From Rhizobium sp. 11515TR (GTDB taxonomy: Bacteria > Pseudomonadota > Alphaproteobacteria > Rhizobiales > Rhizobiaceae): a stretch of DNA of 64,000 bases. The stretch is from the NCBI RefSeq assembly GCF_002277895.1, contig NZ_CP022998.1:2647501-2711500 (forward strand), given 5' to 3'. A program made the translations under genes and the position numbers. Below the pieces are notes generated by a model. It saw only the letters and a program-made list of their open reading frames with translations. It was not told the DNA's origin and did no database searches. This document shows positions 1-9,291 of the stretch, in pieces. Within the stretch, counting starts at the first letter, position 1. The number at the start of each line of letters is the position of its first letter.

Positions 1-761
1 AGGACGTGCAGAAAATGCAGGAAGATACGCGTGTACTGGCTCATCGAGCCTGAGATATCGGCGAGCACGACCAGCGGCGGCTGAATTTCCTTCGGTTCCC
101 GGAAGCGCGGCAGGATCAACACTCCGCCTGTCCGCAAGGCCGAGCGCATCGTCGCGCGCGGATCGACCTTAGCCGCTGTGCGGGATGGGGTGAAACGGCG
201 CGTGAGCACGCGGTCCAGCGGCAGTTGCAGCTTCCCTAGTTCCTTCTTGGCGACGGCAATTTCCGCCGCCGACATTTGCGCGAAATCCAGATGGCGCAAT
301 ACCTCGCTGCCAGAACTGGTAAACCGCGCATCGATTTCGATATCCGGCGCCTCGCGCGGCGGCCGCTGGTCGTTGCGGTCATTGAGCAAGGCATTACTTG
401 CGCGGCTTTCGCCCGGTTTCGGTTTTTCCTTCTCTCGATAATCGGGCGCGACGGGCGACATCATCGCGATCATCTTCGCGACGAGATCGCGCGAGCGCCA
501 GAACAGCCGGAACGCCTCGTCGAAGACGGCAAGATCTTCATGCCGCTTGACGAAGACGGAACAGAGGGCGGCGTGAAACTCCTCGCGAGAACCAATCCCG
601 ATGGCCTCGACCGCTTCTATGGCGTCGGCAATCGCCCCCGGTCCGATCTTCAGCCCGGCCTTGCGCAACGCCCGGCCGAACAGCATGATATTATCGGCAA
701 GACGCCCGTCACCGAGTGGTGACGGCGCAACAATGATGCCATCCTGCGCGCCCGGCTCCAT
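1..761 (-). CDS. VWA domain (CoxE-like) protein, C-terminus cut by window edge
   Basis: About 253 residues are visible; the reading frame is still open at base 1, so the C-terminus lies outside the window. The start is an ATG four bases beyond the stop of the MoxR ATPase gene, so the two are probably translationally coupled. Near residue 235 the protein has LADISGSMS, the DxSxS metal-ion-dependent adhesion site of a von Willebrand A domain. The N-terminal half contains a CoxE-type helical region (LRKAGLKIGPGA, followed by FDEAFRLFWRSRDL). In known MoxR-VWA pairs the ATPase and the VWA protein act together as a chaperone for metal-cofactor insertion or complex maturation. The client is not evident here. 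Family assignment is firm; the specific role is inferred. Confidence 0.88.
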   Translation of the reverse strand, partial: MEPGAQDGIIVAPSPLGDGRLADNIMLFGRALRKAGLKIGPGAIADAIEAVEAIGIGSREEFHAALCSVFVKRHEDLAVFDEAFRLFWRSRDLVAKMIAMMSPVAPDYREKEKPKPGESRASNALLNDRNDQRPPREAPDIEIDARFTSSGSEVLRHLDFAQMSAAEIAVAKKELGKLQLPLDRVLTRRFTPSRTAAKVDPRATMRSALRTGGVLILPRFREPKEIQPPLVVLADISGSMSQYTRIFLHFLHV

Positions 762-764
762 GGC

Positions 765-1691
765 TCATCCCGCCAGCAGTTCGGATTTGACTTCATCCAA
801 CACACGCTTGCCTTCGGCGCCCTGAATACGGGCGATATCGTCCTGATATTTTAGCAAGGTGCCGAGCGTATCCGAAACAGTCTCCGGATCGAGCGCCAGC
901 CGATCGAGTTCCGTTAAAGCGGTCGCCCAGTCAATCGTCTCGGCAACGCCCGGATTCTTGAAAAGGTCGAGCGTACGCAGCTTCTGCACATAGGCGGCGA
1001 TTTGGCGCGAGAGTGCTTCACTGCAGCCTGGCACCTTGCGCCGGATGATTTCAAGCTCCTGTTCGGCCTCAGGATAATCGACCCAATGATAGAGACAGCG
1101 CCGCTTTAGAGCGTCATGAACTTCGCGCGTGCGGTTGGTGGTGATGATGACGATCGGAGGCTCCGCCGCGCGGATTGTGCCAAGCTCCGGCACCGTCACC
1201 TGAAAATCAGACAGCACCTCCAGCAGGAATGCCTCGAAAGCCTCGTCGCTGCGATCAAGCTCGTCGATCAGGAAGACCGGCGCGCGTCCACCGACACCGG
1301 ACAGTGCCTGCAGCACCGGCCGGCGGATCAGATAGCGCTCGGAAAAGATATCGGCCTCAATGCGGTCACGATCGGTCAGACCGGAGGCTTCCGCAAGGCG
1401 GATTTCCAGCATCTGCGCGGGATAGTTCCATTCATAGACGGCCGAGGAAACATCCAGCCCTTCATAGCATTGCAGCCGGATGAGCGGCCGGTCGAGCGCC
1501 TTCGCCAGGACCTTGGCGATTTCCGTTTTGCCGACGCCGGCTTCGCCCTCCAGGAAGAGCGGCCGCTTCATCTTCAATGCGAGAAACAAAACGGTGCCGA
1601 GCGCGCGACCTGCCAGATAGTCATGAACGCCGAGCAACGCCATCGTCTCATCGATCGAACCCGGCAACGAAGGTAAAATCTGATCCGCCAT
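765..1691 (-). CDS. MoxR-family AAA+ ATPase
   Basis: A 308-residue AAA+ ATPase. Walker A (GEAGVGKT) is at residues 49-56 and Walker B (VFLIDE) at 139-144, followed by LDRSDEAFEAFLLE typical of the MoxR/CoxD branch. A sensor-1-type segment (IIITTNRTRE) and a C-terminal lid follow. Length is normal for the family. It lies directly upstream of the VWA gene (3-bp gap), the standard MoxR-VWA arrangement. These pairs are thought to remodel or mature a partner enzyme in the cytoplasm. No carbon-monoxide dehydrogenase genes are visible, so the target is unknown. Confidence 0.92.
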   Translation of the reverse strand: MADQILPSLPGSIDETMALLGVHDYLAGRALGTVLFLALKMKRPLFLEGEAGVGKTEIAKVLAKALDRPLIRLQCYEGLDVSSAVYEWNYPAQMLEIRLAEASGLTDRDRIEADIFSERYLIRRPVLQALSGVGGRAPVFLIDELDRSDEAFEAFLLEVLSDFQVTVPELGTIRAAEPPIVIITTNRTREVHDALKRRCLYHWVDYPEAEQELEIIRRKVPGCSEALSRQIAAYVQKLRTLDLFKNPGVAETIDWATALTELDRLALDPETVSDTLGTLLKYQDDIARIQGAEGKRVLDEVKSELLAG

Positions 1692-1710
1692 GATAACTCC
1701 CTTGTAGGGG

Positions 1711-2241
1711 TTATAGCGCGTGATAGCCGCGGTTCATATAGAGGAGTGCCGGCTTCGGCTCGCTATAGCGTATGGCCATCACCTCGCCGAAGATGATGTT
1801 GTGCGTGGAGGCCTGCTTGATCTCAAGAACGCGGCAATCGAAGGCGGCAAGAGCATCGGCAAGCACGGGCGCACCCGTCGCCAGCGTCTCGAACTTGCCA
1901 GCAGCGAAACGTTCATCGACGGTCAGCTGCGTCTTGCCGGAAAAGGCGTCGGCCAGGGCTTGATGATCGGCCCCGAGCGAATTTAGGGCAAAGATGCCGC
2001 TTTTGAAAAAGATCTCGTTCTTGGTATTGCTGTTGTTGAGGCAGATCAGAACCGTCGCCGGGCTATCCGAGACCGAGCACGCGGCCGTGATCGTCACGCC
2101 GCGCCGCTCCGCACCGAGCGCCGTCGTCACTAGTTGCACATGCCCCGCATAGCGGCTCATGGCATCGCGATAAAGCGCCGGGTCCATACGTTGCCTGTCT
2201 AGCACCACCGTCTCCTTTGTTGAGGCGTGCTTGCCTGCCAT
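1711..2241 (-). CDS. Flavin reductase-like domain protein
   Basis: A 176-residue protein with a flavin-reductase-like split-barrel fold (HpaC/RutF type): FRDAM-like N-terminus, GVTITAACSVSDSPATVLICLN flavin-binding core around residues 45-70, and the GKTQLTVDERFA and HNIIFGEV segments expected of FMN-binding reductases. Such enzymes use NAD(P)H to reduce FMN/FAD for a partner monooxygenase, or bind flavin themselves. No partner oxygenase lies next to it. The start is an ATG at 2241, with a divergent gene 132 bp away. It is 19 bp upstream of the MoxR ATPase start, so it may be the first gene of that minus-strand unit. Confidence 0.85.
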   Translation of the reverse strand: MAGKHASTKETVVLDRQRMDPALYRDAMSRYAGHVQLVTTALGAERRGVTITAACSVSDSPATVLICLNNSNTKNEIFFKSGIFALNSLGADHQALADAFSGKTQLTVDERFAAGKFETLATGAPVLADALAAFDCRVLEIKQASTHNIIFGEVMAIRYSEPKPALLYMNRGYHAL

Positions 2242-2373
2242 TCAATATGACGACCAGATGTTAGCTTTTCTACAATAGCATTATTGAAAACAGAGCGATT
2301 TTGCTGCTTTTTCTTTGACGATGCCCTGCGGACGGATAAATAGGGCAGGAAAATTGTCCGGGATACTCCATCG

Positions 2374-3453
2374 ATGAACGTTCTGCGTCGCCTTCCGCTC
2401 CTGCTTGCGCTGCTTTCGGCAGCCGGCAGCAGCTATGCCGCAGGAATTCACATCGGCGTCGTGGCACCGCAGGACGGTAATTTCGCGACGCTCGGCGCGC
2501 AAATCATCGCCGGCGCCAATTTCCAGATCCAGGCCCAAAAGGATACGGCGACCGTCGTCAACGAGCCTTGCACGGAGGATGGCGGTCGAGCCGCCGCCGA
2601 AGCGCTGGTGGCCGCCAAGGCACAAGTCGCAATCGGCTTTCTCTGCACGGAGACCCTCGAGGGCGCTCTGCCGCGCCTGAAGGATGCCGGCATACCCGTC
2701 ATCACCGTTTCCGTGCGCTCGCGTATTTTCATGGAAGACGCGTTGAAAAATGGTTGGCCGCTCTTTCGCCTGGCGCCGGTCGACAGCGCCGAGGCGGCCG
2801 TGGCGATCGACACCATTTTGAAAAATTGGGCCGCGGAACCGATGGCGCTGATCGATGACGGTACGATACACGGTCGCGAACTGGTCGGCGCGATCCGCAA
2901 CGCGCTCGAGGAAAAGGGGCTAAAGCCGGTCTTCACCGATACCTATCGCCCCGGTCAGGATCAGCAGATCGCCCTCGTGAGGCGCTTGAAGAAGGCTGGC
3001 GCGACACGCGTCTTCGTCGGCGGCGACCGCAGCGATGTCGCCGTGATTGCCCGCGACGCGAAGAACGAGAACATCCCGCTGGTCTTGATGGGCGGGGATG
3101 CCATGCGCGCCGCAGATCAGCCCCTTCCCTTGCTGGAGGGTGTGCAGGCGATTGCGCTACCCGATTATACCAGCCTGCCGGCAGCCCAGCCCACGGTACA
3201 GGCGATGCGCGCGGGCGGTATCGAACCCGACGGCTATACCCTGCCGGCCGCAGCAGCGACTCAGATCGCCAGCCAGGCAGCCGAGAGCGCCAAGGCGGAC
3301 AATAAACCCATTGCCGAAAAGCTCATGGGAATGGTTTTCCAGACAATGATCGGCGCTATCTCGTTCGGACAGAACCACGAATTGACCGAAAACCCCTATC
3401 GTCTGCTGGAATGGCGGGGCAATGCCTTCGTGCCGGTGACGCCATCGAACTGA
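2374..3453 (+). CDS. ABC transporter periplasmic substrate-binding protein (branched-chain amino acid/Leu-Ile-Val type)
   Basis: A 359-residue secreted protein. The N-terminus (residues 1-22, MNVLRRLPLLLALLSAAGSS then YA) is a clear Sec signal peptide. The mature part is a periplasmic type-I binding fold: HIGVVAPQDGNFATLG at its start, a cysteine pair region (EPCTEDGG, GFLCTE), and a second lobe beginning near VFTDTYRPGQDQQ. This resembles Leu/Ile/Val or amide-type receptor proteins. No permease or ATPase genes are adjacent, so it is an orphan receptor here. The ligand is unknown. Confidence 0.82.
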   Translation: MNVLRRLPLLLALLSAAGSSYAAGIHIGVVAPQDGNFATLGAQIIAGANFQIQAQKDTATVVNEPCTEDGGRAAAEALVAAKAQVAIGFLCTETLEGALPRLKDAGIPVITVSVRSRIFMEDALKNGWPLFRLAPVDSAEAAVAIDTILKNWAAEPMALIDDGTIHGRELVGAIRNALEEKGLKPVFTDTYRPGQDQQIALVRRLKKAGATRVFVGGDRSDVAVIARDAKNENIPLVLMGGDAMRAADQPLPLLEGVQAIALPDYTSLPAAQPTVQAMRAGGIEPDGYTLPAAAATQIASQAAESAKADNKPIAEKLMGMVFQTMIGAISFGQNHELTENPYRLLEWRGNAFVPVTPSN

Positions 3454-3534
3454 GGCAAGCCGTTCTGGCGGTTGTTTGCCCGTTGCAGCGGTGGTAATCC
3501 AGGCGCGAAATAATAAGTTGGAGCTCAGCCACCC

Positions 3535-4221
3535 ATGACCTTGCCGATCCGTATTGCCCCTTCCATTCTCGCCGCCGACTTCGCCAAGCTCGGTCAGGAA
3601 GTCAAGGATGTGACCAAAGCCGGCGCCGACTGGATCCATCTCGATGTCATGGACGGCCATTTTGTGCCGAACATCTCCTTCGGCGCCGATGTCATTAAAG
3701 CGCTGCGTCCCTACACGACCGCGACCTTCGATTGCCACCTGATGATCTCGCCGGCCGACCCCTATCTGGAAGCCTTCGCCAAGGCCGGCTGCGACCGCAT
3801 CACGGTCCATGCCGAAGCCGGCGTGCATCTGCATCGCTCGCTTCAGACGATCCGCCATCTCGGCAAGAAGGTCGGCGTCACCCTCAATCCGGCAACGCCG
3901 CTTTCCGTGCTGGAAAACGTCCTCGACGATATCGACTTGATCCTGATCATGTCGGTCAATCCGGGCTTTGGCGGCCAGAAATTCATCCCTGCCATGGCCG
4001 ACAAGATCCGCAACGCCAAGTCCCTGATCGGTGACCGTTCGATCGAACTGGAAGTCGATGGGGGCGTCTCCGTTGAGACGGCGCCTCTCATCACGGCCTC
4101 CGGTGCCAACGTTCTCGTGGCCGGTTCGGCGATCTTCAAGGGCGAATCGGTCGAGGCCTACAGGCAGACGATCGGCGATCTCCGGGCGGCGGCCGAACGA
4201 GGCCGCATTGGATCAAACTAA
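3535..4221 (+). CDS. rpe: Ribulose-phosphate 3-epimerase
   Basis: A 228-residue TIM-barrel enzyme that interconverts D-ribulose 5-phosphate and D-xylulose 5-phosphate in the pentose phosphate and Calvin pathways. Recognisable segments are [14 protein letters not shown] at the N-terminus, the metal-binding [29 protein letters not shown] and the phosphate-binding EVDGGVS with VAGSAIFKG. Length is normal. The next gene starts within its last codons, so the two are likely co-translated. Confidence 0.97.
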   Translation: MTLPIRIAPSILAADFAKLGQEVKDVTKAGADWIHLDVMDGHFVPNISFGADVIKALRPYTTATFDCHLMISPADPYLEAFAKAGCDRITVHAEAGVHLHRSLQTIRHLGKKVGVTLNPATPLSVLENVLDDIDLILIMSVNPGFGGQKFIPAMADKIRNAKSLIGDRSIELEVDGGVSVETAPLITASGANVLVAGSAIFKGESVEAYRQTIGDLRAAAERGRIGSN

Positions 4222-4732
4222 CCCGACCAACGCCTTCATCGCGACGACGGGCCGGATACGGACCGTCGCCTCGCATTGCCTTGAAGTTTTCGGCAGCGCG
4301 ATCTGCTGGGGTGCGGCCATGGCGGCCTCGGCGATCGCGGCGCTCTATTTGCGCAACGGGCTACTGACCAGCCATCTTGGCGCGCTTACCCTCGTCTACT
4401 TCTTCGGCGGCGCCCTCTCCTGGCTCATCCTCATGCCGCTCACTCAGCGTTTTGCCCGCCAGCGGCCGACCAGCGCGCGTTTTGCCGCCTTCTTTCTGGC
4501 CCTCTCCATCGGCACTGTGGCGATGACGGCCTTCCTCTTCGCCATGGACTACCGCTGGTTCTATTCGCGCTGGCACGCGCCATTCGGTTCGCTTACCTGG
4601 ATCTTCCAGTTGCTGTTCACCGGCGCCAGCGCCGTCTACCAGTTCGCCGTCCTCGGCCTGACCTTGTTTCTGCCATTCGGCCTGCTATGCCTGACAGCCG
4701 TTTCGGCCTATCTTGCGCGACGAGCGCGTTGA
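4208..4732 (+). CDS. Hypothetical integral membrane protein
   Basis: A protein of about 174 residues with four hydrophobic stretches: around [60 protein letters not shown], and a C-terminal pair including [20 protein letters not shown] chose a TTG start at 4208 because it overlaps the rpe stop and covers the first membrane segment; ATG at 4319 would cut into that segment. No family is recognised with certainty. The overlap with rpe suggests one transcript. Confidence 0.65.
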   Translation: MDQTNPTNAFIATTGRIRTVASHCLEVFGSAICWGAAMAASAIAALYLRNGLLTSHLGALTLVYFFGGALSWLILMPLTQRFARQRPTSARFAAFFLALSIGTVAMTAFLFAMDYRWFYSRWHAPFGSLTWIFQLLFTGASAVYQFAVLGLTLFLPFGLLCLTAVSAYLARRAR

Positions 4733-4761
4733 AGTCCCGCTAAACATTGTGCCCATGAAAC

Positions 4762-4797
4762 ATTGTGATTACCGCCCGTCTTTGTTATGGGGGCGCC
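4762..4797 (+). promoter_or_regulatory. Candidate promoter/leader element of purB, shared with purC
   Basis: ATTGTGA at 4762-4768, a 16-base spacer, then TTATGG at 4785-4790 followed at once by GGGCGCC. Read as a sigma-70-like promoter, TTGTGA is the -35 and TTATGG the -10. Exactly the same parts at the same spacing lie upstream of purC at 8419-8454. The purB start codon is 41 bases further on. AAACATTGTG is also directly repeated just upstream (4743-4752 and 4758-4767). Function is inferred from the shared position and pattern only. Confidence 0.5.
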
Positions 4798-4837
4798 AAG
4801 TTCTCCTTGTCCCGTTAGCCAAGAAAGCTTTGAGCCT

Positions 4838-6139
4838 ATGATCCCGCGCTACTCCCGACCGGAAATGGTCGCCATCTGGTCTCCCGAAACCAAGTTCCGT
4901 ATCTGGTTCGAGATCGAGGCCCATGCCTGTGACGCACTGGCCGCGCTCGGCGTCATTCCGAAGTCGGCGGCGGATACGATCTGGGAAAAGGGTGGCAAGG
5001 CGACGTTCGACGTTGCCCGCATCGACGAGATCGAAGCCGTCACCAAGCACGACGTCATCGCCTTCCTGACGCACCTGGCCGAAATCGTCGGTCCGGATGC
5101 CCGCTTCGTCCACCAGGGCATGACCTCCTCGGACGTGCTCGATACCTGCTTCAACGTCCAGCTCGTGCGCGCCAGCGACTTGCTCATCGCCGATATAGAC
5201 AAGCTGCTGGAAGCCCTGAAGCGCCGCGCCTTCGAGCACAAGGATGCCGTCACGATCGGGCGTTCGCACGGCATCCATGCCGAACCCACCACATTCGGCG
5301 TCAAGCTGGCGCTCGCCTATGCCGAATTCGAGCGCTGCAAGCAGCGCCTGATCGCAGCCCGCGAGGAAGTCGCCACCTGCGCCATCTCCGGTGCCGTCGG
5401 CACCTTCGCCAATATCGACCCCCGCGTTGAGGAACATGTCGCCGCCGCCCTCGGCCTGAAGCCGGAGCCGGTCTCGACACAAGTCATCCCGCGCGACCGC
5501 CACGCGATGTTCTTCGCCACGCTCGGCGTCGTCGCCTCCTCGATCGAGCGTCTCGCCACTGAAATCCGCCATCTGCAGCGCACCGAAGTTCTGGAAGCCG
5601 AAGAATATTTCTCGCCGGGCCAGAAGGGCTCGTCGGCCATGCCGCACAAGCGCAATCCGGTCCTGACGGAAAACCTGACGGGCCTCGCCCGCATGGTCCG
5701 CTCCTATTCGATCCCGGCCATGGAGAATGTCGCTCTCTGGCATGAGCGCGATATCTCGCACTCCTCCGTCGAACGCATGATCGGCCCGGATGCGACCGTC
5801 ACTCTCGATTTCGCGCTGGCCCGCATCACCAGCGTCATCGACAAGCTTCTCGTCTACCCGGACAATATGATGAAGAATTTGAACAAGTTCCGCGGGCTTG
5901 TTCATTCGCAGCGCGTGCTTCTGGCGTTGACCCAGGCCGGCGTGTCCCGCGAGGATTCCTATCGCCTCGTCCAGCGCAATGCCATGAAGGTCTGGGAGGA
6001 AGGCAAGGACTTCCTCGAGGAACTTCTGGCAGACCAGGAAGTGCGCGCCGCCCTTTCGGAAGCAGATATCCGCGAAAAGTTCGACCTTGGCTATCATACC
6101 AAGCATGTCGACACGATCTTCAAGCGGGTTTTCGGCTAG
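4838..6139 (+). CDS. purB: Adenylosuccinate lyase
   Basis: A 433-residue fumarase/aspartase-superfamily enzyme. It catalyses two steps: SAICAR to AICAR in purine synthesis, and adenylosuccinate to AMP. The superfamily signature GSSAMPHKRNP is at residues 264-274. The N-terminus MIPRYSRPEM matches the short purB type. Other conserved parts are GMTSSDVLDTC and the RSHGIHAEPTT histidine segment. I chose ATG 4838, not the in-frame ATG 51 bases upstream, because the upstream extension lies within the shared purB/purC promoter-like element. The 3' end overlaps the convergent next gene by 20 bp. Confidence 0.97.
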   Translation: MIPRYSRPEMVAIWSPETKFRIWFEIEAHACDALAALGVIPKSAADTIWEKGGKATFDVARIDEIEAVTKHDVIAFLTHLAEIVGPDARFVHQGMTSSDVLDTCFNVQLVRASDLLIADIDKLLEALKRRAFEHKDAVTIGRSHGIHAEPTTFGVKLALAYAEFERCKQRLIAAREEVATCAISGAVGTFANIDPRVEEHVAAALGLKPEPVSTQVIPRDRHAMFFATLGVVASSIERLATEIRHLQRTEVLEAEEYFSPGQKGSSAMPHKRNPVLTENLTGLARMVRSYSIPAMENVALWHERDISHSSVERMIGPDATVTLDFALARITSVIDKLLVYPDNMMKNLNKFRGLVHSQRVLLALTQAGVSREDSYRLVQRNAMKVWEEGKDFLEELLADQEVRAALSEADIREKFDLGYHTKHVDTIFKRVFG

Positions 6140-6635
6140 AATTTCCCGCTTTCGATTGCGCTTTGCTTGAGGCGGTGCGGTTGACGCGCCGCTTCTTTCC
6201 TTTGTCGGCGGATTTGGCCGCGATAGCGCGGTCATGCTCGATACTCTCGCCAGCCTTGCCCTGATGTTGATCAGGTTCGCGCTTTGCCGCCTTTTCGACC
6301 AGCCGGTCGAGGTGCTTCAAATCCTCTTCGTCGAGATTCTCGATCCCGATAAAGCGGTTCTCGGCCGCGCTCGTCAGGATGAGTTCGTTGAGCTTGGCCT
6401 GGATGGCCCGCGTATCGCGCGTCTGTGCATTCTGGAGCAGGAAAACCATCAGAAAGGTGACGATCGTCGTGCTAGTGTTGATGACCAGCTGCCATGTGTC
6501 GGAGTAGCCGAAGATTGGCCCGGTCGCGCCCCAGAGAACGACGGAGAACAGGGCAAGCACGAAAATGGCCGGTTTGCCGGTCCATTCCGACACAACAACC
6601 GCGAAACGAGTGAAAATATGCGTAAGCCGCGCCAT
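6120..6635 (-). CDS. Low-affinity iron permease family membrane protein
   Basis: A protein of about 171 residues. MARLTHIFTRFAVVVSEWTG followed by two hydrophobic segments (AIFVLALFSVVLWGATGP and INTSTTIVTFLMVFLLQ) and NAQTRDTRAIQAKLNELI matches the low-affinity iron permease family (PF04120). The C-terminal 60 residues are lysine/serine-rich and probably disordered. AAGGAG nine bases upstream supports the start at 6635. Members of this family are common in rhizobia, and iron transport by the bacterial versions is weakly supported. Its 3' end overlaps the end of purB by 20 bp, tail to tail. Confidence 0.8.
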   Translation of the reverse strand: MARLTHIFTRFAVVVSEWTGKPAIFVLALFSVVLWGATGPIFGYSDTWQLVINTSTTIVTFLMVFLLQNAQTRDTRAIQAKLNELILTSAAENRFIGIENLDEEDLKHLDRLVEKAAKREPDQHQGKAGESIEHDRAIAAKSADKGKKRRVNRTASSKAQSKAGNSSRKPA

Positions 6636-6720
6636 GATCCGCATCTCCTTATGATGCGGATCAACGTGAAAACCGCCCCGCGGTTCCAATGATGCAGGCT
6701 TCCGCCTATGCCGGCTTGGT

Positions 6721-7521
6721 CTAGCTTTCAGTCACAATCAGCTTGCGATAGAGATGCCAGGATGCATGGCCGAGGATCGGCATGACGACCGCCAGTCCGG
6801 CAAAGATCGGGATGGTGCCGATGACGAGCAGCGCCGCCACGATCAAGCCCCAGACGGCGATGGGCACCGGATTGGTCAGCGTCGCCCGGATACTCGCATC
6901 GATCGCGGCGACGACACCGATGTCACGGTCCAACAGCAGCTGAAACGTAACGACAGTGGTTGCCAGGGCCACGAGCGCAAAGACAAAGCCGATCAGATCG
7001 CCCCAAAGCATCATGGCCATGCCTTCCCGCGTCGTCAGTACGCTCGACACAAAGGATGGAAGCGTCGGGGGAACACCATCGCCAAAATAGATGAAATAGA
7101 TATTCCTCGCCACGAAGAGCCAGACGATGAACAGGCCGAACAGCATGAGGCCGGCAACAATGATCGACGGCAAGGCTGATGAGAAGCGCACGTCGAACGC
7201 ATGGCTCCACGACGTATCCAGCCCCTTTTCCCGCCGCCTGCTGATCTCATAGAGGCCGATCGCGGCCAAGGGTCCAAGCAGGGCAAAACCGGACATCAGC
7301 GGAAACAGCAATGGCAGCAGATTCTGGTCCGTGCTCCAGATCGCCAGGGCTATGCCGGCAATCGGATACATCAGGCACAGAAAAACATAATGCGATGGTT
7401 TTTCGCTGAAATCGTCCAGCCCCATCCTCAGGGCGTCGACGAGATCGGCGATACCGATCTTACGGATGGCGGGACGCGTAAAAGTGTGGTCTGCTCCAGC
7501 CATGACGTGAAAGGCCGTCAT
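6721..7521 (-). CDS. DUF2189 integral membrane protein
   Basis: A 266-residue membrane protein of the DUF2189 family: an N-terminal soluble part with IRKIGIADLVDALRMGLDDF, then about six hydrophobic segments, for example YVFLCLMYPIAGIALAIW, LLFPLMSGFALLGPLAAIGL, IIVAGLMLFGLFIVWLFVA and a C-terminal pair ending in AVVMPILGHASWHLYRK. The start at 7521 is preceded by GGAGGAGAG. The function of DUF2189 proteins is unknown. It is transcribed alone, divergent from the following hydrolase gene. Confidence 0.82.
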   Translation of the reverse strand: MTAFHVMAGADHTFTRPAIRKIGIADLVDALRMGLDDFSEKPSHYVFLCLMYPIAGIALAIWSTDQNLLPLLFPLMSGFALLGPLAAIGLYEISRRREKGLDTSWSHAFDVRFSSALPSIIVAGLMLFGLFIVWLFVARNIYFIYFGDGVPPTLPSFVSSVLTTREGMAMMLWGDLIGFVFALVALATTVVTFQLLLDRDIGVVAAIDASIRATLTNPVPIAVWGLIVAALLVIGTIPIFAGLAVVMPILGHASWHLYRKLIVTES

Positions 7522-7688
7522 AATGCTCTCCTCCTCAACCGTGGTGCTCGGCTGGCGGTTTGAGATGGCGGCAAACGGGGCGCCGACATCGTCATTCGCT
7601 ACCGGCAGCCGCAATCCTAGCAAATTTTGCCGCAATTGTCGCCTTTTCCCTTGACAGTTGGGCTCACCTTTTCCACATCGGCGAAATC

Positions 7689-8243
7689 ATGAAAGCCTCC
7701 GACGCAAACATCCTCATCATTCCCGGCTACACGAATTCCGGCCCCGACCACTGGCAGACGCGCTGGGAACAGAAGCTCTCGACCGCACGGCGCGTGGAGC
7801 AGGCGGAATGGTCGAAGCCCGTGCGCGACGATTGGGTGGCCCGCATTGCGGAAGAAGTGAATGCCTCGGACAAGCCCGTCATCTTGGTCGCGCATTCGCT
7901 CGGCGTTCCCTCGGTGATCCATGCGATCCCGCATTTCCGCAACAAGGTCGCTGGCGCCTTCTTCGTCGCACCGCCCGATGTCGCCAATCCGGCCATCCGG
8001 CCGAAACATCTGATGACGTTCGGCCCCTATCCGCGCGACCCCTTGCCATTTCCGTCGATCACGATCGCAAGCCGCAATGATCCCTTCGGCAGTTACGAAC
8101 ATGCGGATGATATTGCCAACAGCTGGGGCTCGCTGCTGATCGATGCCGGCGAATCCGGCCATATCAATACCGAATCCGGTCATGGGCCCTGGCCGGAGGG
8201 CACCATGGTCTTTTCGAAGTTTCTCAGCCAGCTGAAGCCGTAG
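7689..8243 (+). CDS. RBBP9/YdeN-type alpha/beta hydrolase
   Basis: A 184-residue serine hydrolase of the RBBP9/YdeN family. ILIIPGYTNSGPDHWQTRWE is the family's N-terminal signature, the nucleophile elbow AHSLG has Ser at about residue 70, an acid residue is present in SRNDPFGSYE, and the catalytic His lies in SGHGPWPEG near the C-terminus. All three triad positions are therefore present. Substrates of bacterial members are unknown. A later ATG than the longest open frame was chosen because the domain begins only a few residues after it. Confidence 0.88.
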   Translation: MKASDANILIIPGYTNSGPDHWQTRWEQKLSTARRVEQAEWSKPVRDDWVARIAEEVNASDKPVILVAHSLGVPSVIHAIPHFRNKVAGAFFVAPPDVANPAIRPKHLMTFGPYPRDPLPFPSITIASRNDPFGSYEHADDIANSWGSLLIDAGESGHINTESGHGPWPEGTMVFSKFLSQLKP

Positions 8244-8418
8244 TATTATTCATAAACGATGATGGATAGAGGCATGCCTCGCCTCACTAGCCTGTGAAGT
8301 ACCTGGCACCTTCATTCCATCGTCAGATAAAAGCCTGTAAAACAGGCCATGACTGGACCCCGAATCTTGCGTTGGCACCCCGCCAAGGCCGGAATTCCGA
8401 GGAAGGAGGCGCAGGCGG

Positions 8419-8454
8419 ATTGTGAATTCGCTTCTTATCCGTTATGGGGACGCC
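8419..8454 (+). promoter_or_regulatory. Candidate promoter/leader element of purC, shared with purB
   Basis: ATTGTGA at 8419-8425, 16-base spacer, TTATGG at 8442-8447, then GGACGCC. The layout is identical to the element at 4762-4797 in front of purB, although the spacers differ in sequence. It lies 55 bases before the purC start in a 266-bp gap that is otherwise featureless. Probably a promoter with a conserved initiation region, or the site of a common regulator. Confidence 0.5.
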
Positions 8455-8509
8455 CACATACGATCCACTTGCGCTGTCCCATGAGCGCCAAAGACAGAGA
8501 ACAATACCA

Positions 8510-9274
8510 ATGAACCGTCGCCGCCGTATTTACGAGGGCAAGGCCAAGATCCTTTACGAGGGGCCTGAGCCGGGCACGCTGATCCAGTTCTTCAAGGACG
8601 ACGCCACCGCCTTCAACAAGAAGAAGCACGAAGTCATCGATGGCAAGGGCGTTCTGAACAATCGCATCTGCGAGTATATCTTCAGCCATCTGAACAAGAT
8701 CGGCATTCCCACCCATTTCATCCGCCGCCTCAACATGCGCGAGCAGCTGATCAAGGAAGTGGAGATGATTCCGCTCGAGATCGTCGTGCGCAACGTTGCC
8801 GCCGGCTCCCTCGCCAAGCGTCTCGGCATCGAGGAAGGCGTGGTTCTGCCGCGCTCGATCATCGAGTTCTATTACAAATCCGACGCGCTCGAAGACCCGA
8901 TGGTTTCCGAAGAGCACATCACGGCTTTCGGCTGGGCCAATCCGGCCGAGCTGGATGACATCATGGCGCTCGCCATCCGCGTCAACGACTTCATGACCGG
9001 TCTCTTCCTCGGCGTCGGCATCCAGCTCGTCGATTTCAAGATCGAATGCGGCCGCCTTTTCGAAGGCGACATGATGCGCATCATCCTCGCCGACGAAATC
9101 TCGCCGGACTCTTGCCGTCTCTGGGACATCGAAACCCGGGAAAAGATGGACAAGGACCGCTTCCGTCGCGACATGGGTGGTCTGCTCGAAGCCTATTCCG
9201 AAGTGGCTCGCCGCCTCGGCATCATCAATGAAAACGAACCCGTGCGCGGCACGGGCCCGGTTCTCGTCAAGTAA
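8510..9274 (+). CDS. purC: Phosphoribosylaminoimidazole-succinocarboxamide (SAICAR) synthase
   Basis: A 254-residue ATP-dependent ligase joining aspartate to CAIR in de novo purine synthesis. Characteristic segments are [15 protein letters not shown] at the N-terminus, [24 protein letters not shown] and [10 protein letters not shown] with the [12 protein letters not shown] signature. Normal length. The ATG at 8510 is chosen because the mature sequence starts [11 protein letters not shown]. An upstream in-frame start at 8444 falls inside the promoter-like element. First gene of purC-purS-purQ. Confidence 0.97.
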   Translation: MNRRRRIYEGKAKILYEGPEPGTLIQFFKDDATAFNKKKHEVIDGKGVLNNRICEYIFSHLNKIGIPTHFIRRLNMREQLIKEVEMIPLEIVVRNVAAGSLAKRLGIEEGVVLPRSIIEFYYKSDALEDPMVSEEHITAFGWANPAELDDIMALAIRVNDFMTGLFLGVGIQLVDFKIECGRLFEGDMMRIILADEISPDSCRLWDIETREKMDKDRFRRDMGGLLEAYSEVARRLGIINENEPVRGTGPVLVK

Positions 9275-9291
9275 GTTCAGAAAGGACAATC

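Noticed and set aside
4769..6235. Long open frame (488 codons) on the minus strand opposite purB
   Set aside because: Antisense to a certain gene; the product is Asp/Arg/Gly-rich, typical of high-GC codon shadows, with no start signal.
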